A stretch of DNA of 64,000 nucleotides from Nocardia brasiliensis (GCF_011801125.1 NZ_CP046171.1:4402001-4466000); one strand, 5' to 3'; positions 52,757 to 61,532 are shown, counted from the stretch's first letter. The notes: generated by a model from the letters alone, not told the origin. A program made the numbers and translations.

Positions 52757-54331
52757 CTAAATATAATTCCACCACCAGCGGATGGATTCAGGTGGTGCGA
52801 TATGCGGAAAGAGGCGCGTAGGTGAGACATCGTGTATGGCGTTATCGGATAGCCGGCCGGTAGAGATGGGCTGACCGGCGCCATCGAGCGATGCATAGTA
52901 TCGGGGAAGTCGCCGCTGCCACTCCAAGGTTCCCCTGATCATATTGGACAGGTGCTCGAGGTAATCACGGAGTGCGGGGGTGCCGTCTTTGGCCAGTTTA
53001 TGTTTGAGTGTGACGAATAGTTCCGTGATTTCCTCGACGAGAGCACAGGCCCGGTAGATCGCTTCTTGCCGAGAGCATCGATTCTCGGTTGCTATTATCC
53101 CGACTACATTGGATTCGAGGCTGTGTTCGTCACATTCGCGCGCGTAGGACGGGATGTCTGTGGAAAGGGCGAACAGCAACCCGGTAGCGGCGGTCATCGC
53201 CCGTACCTCAGGTGTGTTCCTCGTGACGAAGTCCAAGCAGGTTCTGTCAAGAGTTTCGACAAGGAGGACCAAAGGTGGCCCCCCGCCATCGGGGCCACGG
53301 GCGATCATGTGCTCGTCCAAGCTGCGCATATAGTTGCCGGAACGGTCGGAGACACCACAGCTGGCGCCCAGTGCCCACCGGAAATGAGCCATCGAGATCA
53401 TCGCGGCATGTTCGGCCGGTGTGCGGGCACGCACTCTGGCCATGATATCCGCCAAAGCGGCGGCAAGACCGTCGAAGACATGATCGCCGATCGGTCCGCG
53501 CTCCGGATCGATCGCGTACTGCATGAGATTCAATGCCGCGTGGTTATACGCGGTAGGGTCCCTCGTATAGGGGCCGGAATCGCAGTAATAGTCGTCGAAC
53601 AATAGCGCCCACATCAACCAGTCCGACATGAGCTGCACACCCTCGTCATCGCTCTTGGACCCGTACATGCACGCCAGATCCCCCGTACACATACTCCGAG
53701 CCGATTTCAGCAGATCGTCACCGAGTCCCATCTTGCGGAAGAACTCCTCTGAACCGAGCTGAAAAATCAGTCCATCCCCATAAGAAAACAACTCTAACGG
53801 ACACCAAATAGGCGGGATATCCAGCGCACCTCCTGCGCCACTACCGGTCAGCCGTTCGCGAGTAAACACCTCCTCCAAGAACTCGACCAAATCAGATGAA
53901 CGAGGAAGGGCAGGCGCATGGGACGAGCTCGCGAGACCACCACGGCGGCCGTTCGACAGGGACGCCGCGCGGCGCATCCGATCGCTGAAGTCATCGGCCG
54001 TCCCGCCGCTGGGCCCGCTCGGATAGCTTCCCGCCTGCGAGTCGGGTACAGCAGAACGGTCAGACGACCTCGGTGCAGCGGAGCGAAGCAGACGGCGGCG
54101 TGACTGATCGAGGTGGACACTCTCACTCGCGGCGACTTGGTCACCGGCGCCGTCCATTCGCTCGACAGCAGCCGTGGCGTCGATGCCGTCCGACACGGCC
54201 GCGAAGTCTTCTGCTCCGGACTCACCCATCTTCGACACTGCTGGGTCGATTCCGAGTAGCCGCCGCACATCCGCGGCGGCAGTGCCGATCCCGGTGAAAC
54301 CATGGACAACCGGAAGCAACGGTGTAGACAT
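52757..54331 (-). CDS. Terpene synthase 1, encapsulin-cargo type, with long disordered N terminus
   Basis: A 524-residue class I terpene synthase related to 2-methylisoborneol synthases. The first ~145 residues are S/A/G/D-rich and look unstructured (e.g. SDRSAVPDSQAGSYPSGPSG); in related systems such a tail loads the enzyme into a family 2B encapsulin. The catalytic domain starts near 150. The first metal motif is D246-D-Y-Y-C-D. At the NSE site the sequence is N408-VVG-I412-IAT-E416, with isoleucine in place of serine, which is unusual. TAGGAGAACAC precedes the start; it lies 8 bases after shell 1. No geranyl-diphosphate methyltransferase is present, so the product is unlikely to be 2-MIB. 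Confidence 0.88.
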   Translation of the reverse strand: MSTPLLPVVHGFTGIGTAAADVRRLLGIDPAVSKMGESGAEDFAAVSDGIDATAAVERMDGAGDQVAASESVHLDQSRRRLLRSAAPRSSDRSAVPDSQAGSYPSGPSGGTADDFSDRMRRAASLSNGRRGGLASSSHAPALPRSSDLVEFLEEVFTRERLTGSGAGGALDIPPIWCPLELFSYGDGLIFQLGSEEFFRKMGLGDDLLKSARSMCTGDLACMYGSKSDDEGVQLMSDWLMWALLFDDYYCDSGPYTRDPTAYNHAALNLMQYAIDPERGPIGDHVFDGLAAALADIMARVRARTPAEHAAMISMAHFRWALGASCGVSDRSGNYMRSLDEHMIARGPDGGGPPLVLLVETLDRTCLDFVTRNTPEVRAMTAATGLLFALSTDIPSYARECDEHSLESNVVGIIATENRCSRQEAIYRACALVEEITELFVTLKHKLAKDGTPALRDYLEHLSNMIRGTLEWQRRLPRYYASLDGAGQPISTGRLSDNAIHDVSPTRLFPHIAPPESIRWWWNYI

Positions 54332-54339
54332 GTGTTCTC

Positions 54340-55752
54340 CTAAACGATTCCTACGTCGACGTGTTCGAGCATCGCGATAGCGTCGGGCACGAGTACCGCG
54401 ACAGAGAAGTAGCCGGTCACCAAATAGCTCGCTATAGCGTGGTCATCGACACCCATGAATCGCACTGCGATGCCGTCATCGTATTCGTCGGGCATACCCG
54501 TCTGATGGAGCCCGACGACGCCCTGGTCATCGGCACCGGCACGGAATGCGATGATCGAAGTACTTTGGGAGTCTGTAATCGGCATATGCGGGCACGGGAA
54601 AAACGGGATGCCAGCCCAAGCCGTTACCGGGCGATCGTGTACGCGGATAACGTCTGGCACGAGCCCACAGCGATTGCACTCGCGACGGAACGCGGAGATG
54701 GCTTTCGGATGGCCGAACATATGGCTGGCGTCTCGGCAGATTTCCAGAATCGAATCGATGTCACCGGGAGTCGGCGGCCCAGACCCTGTCGAGATGCGTT
54801 GATTATGCTCCACGTTGTGCAGCAAACCGAAATCCCGATTATTGATCAACTCCCACTCGCCACGCTCCCGTATTTCCTCCACGACCAGCCTCAGTTGCTC
54901 ATCGAATTGGTTCATCGGATCGTTGTACAGGTCCTGAACCCGGGTGTGAACACGCAGAACAGATTGCGCCAAAGACAGTTCGTATTCACGTGGAGCCACT
55001 TCGTATTCGACATATGTCTGCGAAATCAGCGGTTCACCTTCGTGCCCGGAGGTGACATCTATGACAGCTTCGCCCTTGGCATTGACACGTAGCGAAGAGT
55101 TGGTCATGAACGTAGTTATATGTTGACGGAGGTCCGCATGGTCCTGAAATACGTCCAGGAATTCATCCCACGGGATGACGACGACCGTGGACTCGGTAGT
55201 GGCACGGACCGTGGCCGACCAGATCGGCTCATCTTGAAGTAGTGCCTCGTCGCCGAGATGGTCGCCGTCGGTAAGGATCCCCACCAATTGAGGGATGCCG
55301 TAGGAATCGGTGACGGTCCGTTCGAGACGGCCATGAACAACCGCAAGAGCAAACCGCACCTCTTGACCCTGTTCTACGATCACTTCACCGCTTGGCACAG
55401 CGCGAGGGCGGCACCGGCCCGCGAGCATCCGGAGTACATCGAGATCGCCGTATCCATGCAGTACCGGTATTTCGGTCAAAGACTCCGGTACGACCTGAAT
55501 ATCTCCAGCGGGGGCCTCGACGAAGGCGACGCGGCCGCGGCTACGACGGAGAGTTCGCCGCCGGTTGACCCGGTAGACTCCGCCGACAGCCTCCACCCAC
55601 GGCAACTGGTCGAGTAGCCATCGGTCGGTGATGCCGGCCATCTGCGGCGCTGTTTTAGTGGTATCGGCCAGAGCGCGTGCCCCGAGAGTACTCAAGGCCT
55701 GGGCGTCAGTTCGGGGAATGTAGACCCGATCGCTATCGCGCACCGTTGTCAT
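54340..55752 (-). CDS. Family 2B encapsulin shell protein 1 (with cNMP-binding-like insertion)
   Basis: A 470-residue protein. The N arm and start of the HK97-like fold read LADTTKTAPQMAGITDRWLL and LPWVEAVGGVYRVNRR; a cyclic-nucleotide-binding-like domain is inserted at about 100-220 ([30 protein letters not shown]); the shell fold resumes ([51 protein letters not shown]). This is the architecture of EshA-like family 2B encapsulins, which form T=1 protein compartments. The phosphate-binding arginine of the CNB domain appears to be tryptophan (PIWSATVRA). No DNA-binding domain is present, so it is not a Crp regulator. ATGA overlap with terpene synthase 2. Confidence 0.92.
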   Translation of the reverse strand: MTTVRDSDRVYIPRTDAQALSTLGARALADTTKTAPQMAGITDRWLLDQLPWVEAVGGVYRVNRRRTLRRSRGRVAFVEAPAGDIQVVPESLTEIPVLHGYGDLDVLRMLAGRCRPRAVPSGEVIVEQGQEVRFALAVVHGRLERTVTDSYGIPQLVGILTDGDHLGDEALLQDEPIWSATVRATTESTVVVIPWDEFLDVFQDHADLRQHITTFMTNSSLRVNAKGEAVIDVTSGHEGEPLISQTYVEYEVAPREYELSLAQSVLRVHTRVQDLYNDPMNQFDEQLRLVVEEIRERGEWELINNRDFGLLHNVEHNQRISTGSGPPTPGDIDSILEICRDASHMFGHPKAISAFRRECNRCGLVPDVIRVHDRPVTAWAGIPFFPCPHMPITDSQSTSIIAFRAGADDQGVVGLHQTGMPDEYDDGIAVRFMGVDDHAIASYLVTGYFSVAVLVPDAIAMLEHVDVGIV

Positions 55753-56798
55753 GGCAGCCTCGCTGTTCTGAGTGTGGATTCATAGCCAGAACCCGGTATA
55801 TCGGCGGCTTTCGGACCAGGGCGGTCCGGATCGATGGTCAAGATTCCGCTTCGCAGGCCGTTCCATCCGAACCCTGGGCCGTGGTACCGCGTGGTCTCCA
55901 GAGACCACCGGAGATTGCCTGAACACAGCGATTCGAGAGCGCTCACATAGATTTGAATCTGAGGAATGTGACAGTAGCGACGACGCAGGACCCCATAGAT
56001 CCTCGAAAGTTCGGCGTCGACGTCCCGGATCAGCGTGCCGGTGATATCCAAGGCCTCCTGTAGTGGACAGTGGTGCACGTATGCCAAGATGGCTACGACG
56101 TTGAACAGGTCGCCGTGGTCGAATTCTTTCCGGAAGGAGAGAAGGTCATTCACCAAAAGGGCATGCATGCACACGGCACGCTGCGCTCGCATTATATCGG
56201 GATCGACGTCTACAACCTCGGACAGGTCGATTCCGTGGACATATTCCGCGCACACCACCAGGGGCTGAAATCCAAAACTTAGTTGACGTATCGCAAGGTA
56301 TCTTTCGAAGTCCGGCAAGATGCCGCGGCCGGTGTACTCGCGCTCGGCAAGTATCCCACGGAAGCAGTTCTCCCATCCATCTCGGTAGCGTCGGAAGACC
56401 CGTTTCGACATGTGCCCTTCGACTGTCTGCCAGATGTCGGAGAAAGCGGGTCCGTAGGGATGGCCCGCGGTCCGATCCGAGACGATCTCATTGAATGCCG
56501 CATGCTGCCGCAACGCCAGGTCGTCCACCTCGAACATCAAGGAGTTCATGCAGGCAGAGTGCACGACGCGCTGAGGAAGTCCCGCAGGAAATATCAGCGC
56601 GTCGAACATAGGATAGCGTCGTTCGAAAAATTGCATCATTGCCGCCGCATCAACGAAAGGCAGTAGTCGACGAGACCAAGCGGCGTGATGTTCATATATC
56701 ATGGGATATTCCGGATTTATGCGAGATTTGGTGTGGCAAGTCGGTTCCGGAATTCGAAAGGAGCTCGTGCCGCTAGTCGTATGCGCATTTGTGGTCAT
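55749..56798 (-). CDS. Terpene synthase 2, encapsulin-cargo type
   Basis: 349 residues from the ATG at 56798; the open frame extends 114 bases upstream but without support. A short S/T-rich N-terminal tail (TTNAHTTSGTSSFRIPEPT) precedes the alpha-helical domain. The first metal motif is weak: FEVDDLALRQ, D92-D93, lacking the third acid. The second is a complete NSE triad: N217-DLL-S221-FRK-E225. A C-terminal TTRYH supplies the conserved RY pair. It differs strongly from synthase 1, so the locus may give two products. Its stop overlaps the start of shell 1 (ATGA), tying expression of cargo and shell. Confidence 0.88.
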   Translation of the reverse strand: MTTNAHTTSGTSSFRIPEPTCHTKSRINPEYPMIYEHHAAWSRRLLPFVDAAAMMQFFERRYPMFDALIFPAGLPQRVVHSACMNSLMFEVDDLALRQHAAFNEIVSDRTAGHPYGPAFSDIWQTVEGHMSKRVFRRYRDGWENCFRGILAEREYTGRGILPDFERYLAIRQLSFGFQPLVVCAEYVHGIDLSEVVDVDPDIMRAQRAVCMHALLVNDLLSFRKEFDHGDLFNVVAILAYVHHCPLQEALDITGTLIRDVDAELSRIYGVLRRRYCHIPQIQIYVSALESLCSGNLRWSLETTRYHGPGFGWNGLRSGILTIDPDRPGPKAADIPGSGYESTLRTARLP

Positions 56799-56938
56799 GG
56801 CGCGCTTCCGTTGAAGAAAGCGCCCACGACCGCATCGGCCGAACCATCGAGAGCGGTGGTACCGGTCGTCTGGTATAGACGACGACACTTCGAACAGTCG
56901 GCGCCTCGACATCTCCGTCTGGCGATCGCCTGAACCAC
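56795..56938 (-). CDS. 47-residue cysteine-containing small protein
   Basis: A GTG at 56938, six bases after AAGGAG (56945-56950), opens 47 codons whose TGA overlaps the ATG of terpene synthase 2 (ATGA). The peptide begins VQAIARRRCRGADCSKCRRL (Cx4Cx2C) and ends with TTALDGSADAVVGAFFNGSA. It fills most of the 237-base gap between shell 2 and synthase 2 and has both translation signals expected of a real gene. No family is recognised. It might be a coupling leader, a metal-binding peptide or a detached cargo tail. Confidence 0.5.
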   Translation of the reverse strand: MVQAIARRRCRGADCSKCRRLYQTTGTTALDGSADAVVGAFFNGSAP

Positions 56939-57035
56939 GACCCTCTCCTTACTCGGCCGCATCAGATTCGGAGCGTAGCTCGAAATATGTCTTCTCCGAG
57001 GCCACAGCAATCAGTGATTCGGTTTCCGGCCATAC

Positions 57036-58466
57036 TCACCCTCGCGGCGCGGCGACGCTGACATGTTCCATGATGCCGATCGCGTCTGGCACCAGGATCG
57101 CGACCGAGAAGTACGCAGTCACCAAATATGACATGATCGCGTGCGGGTCCACTCCCATGAAGCGCACGTTCAGCCCGGCCTCTACCTGGTCAGGAATTGA
57201 GTCCGGTCGCAACCCGACCACCCCCTGCCTGCTCTCGCCGATTCGCATCGCAATGATCGAAGTCAGCTGTGCGTCATTGACCGGAATCTTCGGTAGGGGG
57301 AACAATGGCACACCTCGCCATGTCGGTATCTTCCGCCTTCCGACGTCCGTTGTTTCCATGACCAGACCGCGATGGTTACATTCCCGGGCGAAGGCAGCGA
57401 TGGCCTTGGGATGGGCGAAGAGGAGATCGGTTCCACGCCGCATGGCGAGCAGCTCGTCCATATCGTCCGGAGTCGGCGGACCGGAGTGTGTGGCGCAGCG
57501 CTGATCGTAATCCGCGTTATACAGAAGGCCGAACTCGCGGTTGTTGACCATCTCCCATTCCTGCTGTTCACGTATTTCCTCGACTGTCAGCCTGAGCTGC
57601 TGCTCTACCTGATTCATCGGCGTGTTGAACAGGTCTGCCACGCGAGTATGGACTCGCAGCACGGTCTGAGCCAACGACAGCTCGTATTCTCGAGGTGACA
57701 GCTCGTATTCGACGAATGTACTCGGAATTTCCGGCTCACCCTGATGGCCGGAAGCCAGGTCGATGACGGCCTCACCTTTGGAGTTCACTCGGCGATTTGC
57801 CAGCGAGAGTGTAGTGGCGAGGTGCTCGCGCAGACTGGGCGATTGATCGCGCAATTGAAGAAATTCCTGCCATGGCAAGGACATCAACGTCCCAGAAGTG
57901 ACGGCACGGACGCTGGCAGTCCACAGCGGATCTGTTTGCATGAGCGCCTCCTCACCGAGATGGTCGCCGTCGGTCAACATTCCGAGAAGTTCGGTATCGC
58001 CGTAGCTGCCGGTCGTCGTCCGTTCGAGCCGGCCGTGAGCCAGGAGGAATACTTCCTGTACCGGCTGCCCCTCTTCGACGATGACGTCGCCGGGACGGAA
58101 TTTTCGCGTCACGAACAGCTGCGCCGCTCGATTCAGCACCTCCAAATCCTCATAGCCACGCAAGATCGGTATTTCAGTAAGCGTCTCGGGAACGACCTGG
58201 ATCTGGTTCGCGCCGGCCTGAACGAACGAGACGCGACCACGTCCGCGGCGCACCGTGAGACGACGATTGACGCGATACGTGCCGCCGGCGACAGAGACCC
58301 ATGGCAACTGTCGCAACAACCAGCGTGACGTGACCCCAGCCATTTGGGGGGGCGTTTTTGTCGTCGTCGCAAGGTTGCGTGCCGCGCTCGTGCTGAGGGA
58401 CAGTGGAACTGCCTGCGCTTCGGGGAGGTCAGGCTGCTCGAAAGAAGTGTCAGGCTGCGTGGTCAT
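57036..58466 (-). CDS. Family 2B encapsulin shell protein 2 (with cNMP-binding-like insertion)
   Basis: A 476-residue paralogue of shell 1, with GAGGAG upstream of its [23 protein letters not shown] and [16 protein letters not shown] align almost residue for residue with shell 1. The CNB-like insertion holds [12 protein letters not shown] and [18 protein letters not shown], and again has tryptophan at the phosphate-arginine position (PLWTASVRA). The shell fold resumes with [20 protein letters not shown] and ends [20 protein letters not shown], then [10 protein letters not shown]. Two shell genes in one operon allow a mixed shell or two compartments. It lies 79 bases after the prenyltransferase stop. 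Confidence 0.92.
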   Translation of the reverse strand: MTTQPDTSFEQPDLPEAQAVPLSLSTSAARNLATTTKTPPQMAGVTSRWLLRQLPWVSVAGGTYRVNRRLTVRRGRGRVSFVQAGANQIQVVPETLTEIPILRGYEDLEVLNRAAQLFVTRKFRPGDVIVEEGQPVQEVFLLAHGRLERTTTGSYGDTELLGMLTDGDHLGEEALMQTDPLWTASVRAVTSGTLMSLPWQEFLQLRDQSPSLREHLATTLSLANRRVNSKGEAVIDLASGHQGEPEIPSTFVEYELSPREYELSLAQTVLRVHTRVADLFNTPMNQVEQQLRLTVEEIREQQEWEMVNNREFGLLYNADYDQRCATHSGPPTPDDMDELLAMRRGTDLLFAHPKAIAAFARECNHRGLVMETTDVGRRKIPTWRGVPLFPLPKIPVNDAQLTSIIAMRIGESRQGVVGLRPDSIPDQVEAGLNVRFMGVDPHAIMSYLVTAYFSVAILVPDAIGIMEHVSVAAPRG

Positions 58467-58545
58467 TTCGGTAGTCTCCTCGAATCATGGATAGGTGTTC
58501 TGTGGTCGATTGCCCAGTCACGGACTGCGCGATGGTAGTGACCAC

Positions 58546-59586
58546 TCAATTCTTTCGATGAGTCATGAGTTTGGATAGCGTGTCCAGTTCGGGCGATACG
58601 AAGCGCGCCGGAAGACAACTGAAAGCGTTCACTATCAGTCGGTCGACTTCCTTTTGTGCCCACTGCCTTCCGCCCGCTTCCTCGATTAGTTCAGCGGCGA
58701 GTGCCACCTCTCGAGCTGATAGCGGACCAGTTCGGCGATAAAGCATTTTCAGTTTCGCTGCGGCTTCAGTGCCCGACTGCATGGCCGCCACAACCGGTAA
58801 GGTATAACGCTGCCTGGCCAGGTCCTCAGCGGGTTTGCCAGTGACAGCCGGATCACCCCAGATGCCGATCAGATCGTCGACGATCTGGAATGCCACACCG
58901 AGTTCACGCCCGAATCGATCCATCATTGCGACGGTGGCTTCATCGGCATCTGCGCACAAGGCACCCAATGCACACGCGCAGCCCATCAAGGCGGCTGTCT
59001 TTCCTCGTGCGATAGCCTCGCAATCCTCGATTGTAGGCAGAGGTTCGGGTGCTGTCCGACAATCCTCATGCTGTGCCCTGCACAATTCGATCACTGTTGA
59101 TTCCAGTCGGCACAGTGCCGATCCCGCTATCGCGACGGGCAGTTGTGCCGCGAGTACTTGTGCCGCAAGTGCGTGCAGACCATCACCGAGCAGAATCGCG
59201 TCCGATACGCCCCACACCGACCATACCGTTGGTCGATTTCGACGCATGGCGTCACAATCCATCACATCGTCGTGAACCAATGTGAAGTTGTGGATCAGTT
59301 CCACTGCCACCGCGGCGCTCGACGCCGAGTCGCGCTCGCCCCCGCAGGCGGTGCAGCTGCATACCGCGAGTGCGGGCCGCACGAGTTTTCCCGCACCGCC
59401 CCCGCCGCTGAGCTCGCCAGGTGATTCTGACCAACCGAAGTGATACTCGGCCATCTGCTTCAACGGTGCCGGCAACGAGCTCACCGCCCTGCGTAATTTC
59501 GGCTCCACGATCGTTCGGACCTGAGTGACGACCGCAGCGGGCCGGCCCGAGGACGAATCCGAGGCAGTGCCGGTAGTCAAATTCAT
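58546..59586 (-). CDS. Polyprenyl diphosphate synthase, encapsulin-associated
   Basis: 346 residues from the ATG at 59586 (a TTG at 59607 is possible). The first aspartate-rich motif is LVHDDVMDCDAMRRNRPT, the second FQIVDDLIGIWGDP; GGGGAGKLVRPAL marks the substrate-binding N-terminal region. This is the trans-prenyltransferase group that includes GPP/FPP/GGPP synthases; chain length cannot be read safely. The N-terminal NLTTGTASDSSSGRPAA stretch may be a cargo tail, as polyprenyl transferases are known family 2 encapsulin cargo. First gene of the minus-strand terpene/encapsulin run. Confidence 0.9.
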   Translation of the reverse strand: MNLTTGTASDSSSGRPAAVVTQVRTIVEPKLRRAVSSLPAPLKQMAEYHFGWSESPGELSGGGGAGKLVRPALAVCSCTACGGERDSASSAAVAVELIHNFTLVHDDVMDCDAMRRNRPTVWSVWGVSDAILLGDGLHALAAQVLAAQLPVAIAGSALCRLESTVIELCRAQHEDCRTAPEPLPTIEDCEAIARGKTAALMGCACALGALCADADEATVAMMDRFGRELGVAFQIVDDLIGIWGDPAVTGKPAEDLARQRYTLPVVAAMQSGTEAAAKLKMLYRRTGPLSAREVALAAELIEEAGGRQWAQKEVDRLIVNAFSCLPARFVSPELDTLSKLMTHRKN

Positions 59587-60019
59587 TGAACACCCAACCT
59601 GTCGCAATAGATAACGCGGAGATAAGTCGAGAAAGTTCCAGTCGTGTATCGGTAGATCGTCCTTCCACGGGTCGACTATCTTGACGGCTCCTTACCCAAG
59701 GCTCCTCCAAACACCGCCGAGTAGCGCCGCGCCCGACGCATGACGGTTATGCGTCCACTACATTGCCGGGCATTCCGGGTTTGCAGCCGACCGCGACAGA
59801 AGCCGTCGAACCCCTCGTCCATGCAACGTACCGTCGAGTCTTATATGCGTATAGAGCATTTCCATGATGCGTGGTAGGTACTTCTGTCCCGGTGACGATG
59901 AGCGCAGAGTTGGTTGCACAGCTTTGGATCTGTGGAACGGCGGCATCGCCGGTCCACCGAGCAGTCCGACACAGCGATGTCCAGACGACGCAACATCGCC
60001 TCTGTGAATGAGAGCGTTT
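59587..60019. other. Divergent control region between terpene and mevalonate operons
   Basis: About 430 bases between the prenyltransferase and mevalonate kinase starts. No gene is supported. The stretch around 59840-59860 is AT-rich (TTATATGCGTATAGAGCATT), and TTGACG occurs at 59691-59696, but I could not fix a convincing promoter pair. Both operons must start here, so shared control is likely. Confidence 0.45.
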
Positions 60020-61015
60020 ATGGATTTGACCGAGCCCGTCCCTGGCACCTTGATCGGTGCCGGTACCGCATGCGGCAAAGCCATCTTGATCGGCGAGCAC
60101 ACCGTCGTATACGGACTGCCTGCTATCGCGATCCCGTTGGCGTCTTTACATATCAAGGCCACAGCCCATATCTCGACCGCCACCACATCCCGACTCACTA
60201 TTTCCACACGGCACGCCGACGGCGGAAGAGTTGATGGGTTTTTCACCTGCCGATCCGATGCGTTGTCAGCAGGCTCGGACGGTGCCGTCGTCGCTGTCGT
60301 GGCGGCACTGCGCAAATGGGGTCTCCACCACGAAGCGGCAGCGGTGAGACTCACCGGCGACTTACCGCCGGCGCGTGGGTTGGGGGCGAGCGCGGCCTGC
60401 GCAACTGCCGCTGTGCGCGCAGTCGCGGACGCGGTCGGCACAACTGTCGGCAGGCGAGCGCTTTACGAACTGGTACAGGTCGGTGAACAGCAAGCGCACG
60501 GCCGTGCCAGCGGGATCGACGCCGCAGCGGTGATCGCTGCACAGCCGATCCGATTTCAGGATGGAGCAGCACGTGTACTGCCCGCGCGCTCAGACGCGGT
60601 GACAGTGCTCGCCGACACCGGCATGCCGAGTGTTACCCGGCGAGCGGTGGCGGCGGTCCAGTCCATCGTGCACCGCAACCCAGCGCGCGCTCGCGGACTG
60701 CTCGACGAGGCCGATTGCCTCATCGATGATGCCCTGGCGGCCCTGGACGCCTCCGACGTCGTGACTTTGGGGGCGCGGATGAATGGCTTCCATTCTCTGC
60801 TGATGGAATTCGGCGTCAGCACCGAGGCGCTGAACAGGTTGGTGGACGCTGCTTCGAGAGCCGGGGCACTGGGCGCCAAGCTCACCGGCGGTGGGCTCGG
60901 CGGTTGCGTGCTCGCGTTGACCCAACCGCACGATGCCGCAGTGGTGCAGCAGGCGCTGATGTCGGCGGGCGCACGCCGAACATGGACGATACCGTTCGGG
61001 GGGCCGTCCTCGTGA
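60020..61015 (+). CDS. mvk: Mevalonate kinase
   Basis: 331 residues from the ATG at 60020 (another ATG at 60008). GHMP-kinase motifs: GKAILIGEHTVVYGLPAIA at the N terminus, PPARGLGASAACATAAVRA as the phosphate loop and KLTGGGLGGCVLAL as motif 3. It phosphorylates mevalonate at C5. Gene order and sequence match the Streptomyces CL190 mevalonate cluster, where mvk is first and mvaD, pmk, idi, hmgr and hmgs follow. Here its stop overlaps the next start (GTGA), but that next frame is a remnant. Confidence 0.93.
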   Translation: MDLTEPVPGTLIGAGTACGKAILIGEHTVVYGLPAIAIPLASLHIKATAHISTATTSRLTISTRHADGGRVDGFFTCRSDALSAGSDGAVVAVVAALRKWGLHHEAAAVRLTGDLPPARGLGASAACATAAVRAVADAVGTTVGRRALYELVQVGEQQAHGRASGIDAAAVIAAQPIRFQDGAARVLPARSDAVTVLADTGMPSVTRRAVAAVQSIVHRNPARARGLLDEADCLIDDALAALDASDVVTLGARMNGFHSLLMEFGVSTEALNRLVDAASRAGALGAKLTGGGLGGCVLALTQPHDAAVVQQALMSAGARRTWTIPFGGPSS

Positions 61016-61314
61016 AACCAGCGATACGTTCGGTAGCTCATGAAACAGGCTCTGGCACAGCCATTCTCGAAGGCTGCCAGCAGAATCGCCAGCACGCCGG
61101 AGTCGATTTCACGCACCGGTGGTTGACGCACTATTCGCTGAAACCTGGTGGAGACAGTGTCGCTGAACCTTCCGGCGCCAGCGGTTTGCAACTGCGGAAC
61201 AACGAGCGTCACGACCGCGTGGCCCAAGTGGTGGCGATGGCCCACCCCCGGCACAAGACCGGAATCCCATCACAGTCGCTACGGCGACTACCGAACCCCG
61301 GAGCCACCCGATGA
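61012..61314 (+). pseudogene. Remnant at the mvaD/pmk position, tail of phosphomevalonate kinase
   Basis: A 100-codon frame starting at GTG 61012 (GTGA with mvk stop) and ending at 61314 (ATGA with the idi remnant). The start KPAIRSVAHETGSGTAI could be the first residues of diphosphomevalonate decarboxylase. The later part GVDFTHRWLTHYSLKPGGD and VAEPSGASG resembles the C-terminal region of phosphomevalonate kinase (FTPKLT...GG..KPSGAGGGDCG), decayed and without the GGGDCG loop. Operon junctions at both ends are kept, so about 2 kb was probably lost between them. The assignment by eye is tentative. Confidence 0.55.
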
Positions 61315-61532
61315 CCGCGCGCGATGAGATCGGTAATCGCAAAGTCGACCACATCCGGTTGGCGATCGACCAACTGGACCACTCAGCGCCCGTCGGCAGC
61401 GACTTCGACTCGGCGCGTTTCATCCGCCACGCCCTGGGGTGTTGCTTTTCGGGCTCGCCACCGTCACCCGCCCGACATCCCCGAACGGCCGCACTCGACA
61501 TCACGAATCGCGGACAGGAGGCTCTACCGTGA
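61311..61532 (+). pseudogene. idi2: Gutted type II isopentenyl diphosphate isomerase gene
   Basis: The first ~43 codons read NRKVDHIRLAIDQLDHSAP and SDFDSARFIRHAL, matching the FMN-type isomerase N terminus (RKDDHVRLAIEQ...FDDVSFVHHAL). Then the protein sequence changes abruptly. The last codons (TAALDITNRGQEAL) could be the original C terminus (TRRLAQRSSSIEAL in Streptomyces). About 280 codons with the FMN and catalytic regions are gone. The stop still overlaps the hmgr start (GTGA). The product cannot be an isomerase. Confidence 0.75.

Noticed and set aside
52757..58466. 2-methylisoborneol biosynthesis cluster
   Set aside because: The shell and synthase resemble that system, but no SAM-dependent geranyl diphosphate C-methyltransferase is in the window and the synthase NSE motif differs.
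54340..58466. Two Crp/Fnr-type transcription regulators
   Set aside because: A cNMP-binding-like domain is present, but there is no helix-turn-helix and the rest matches an encapsulin shell fold.
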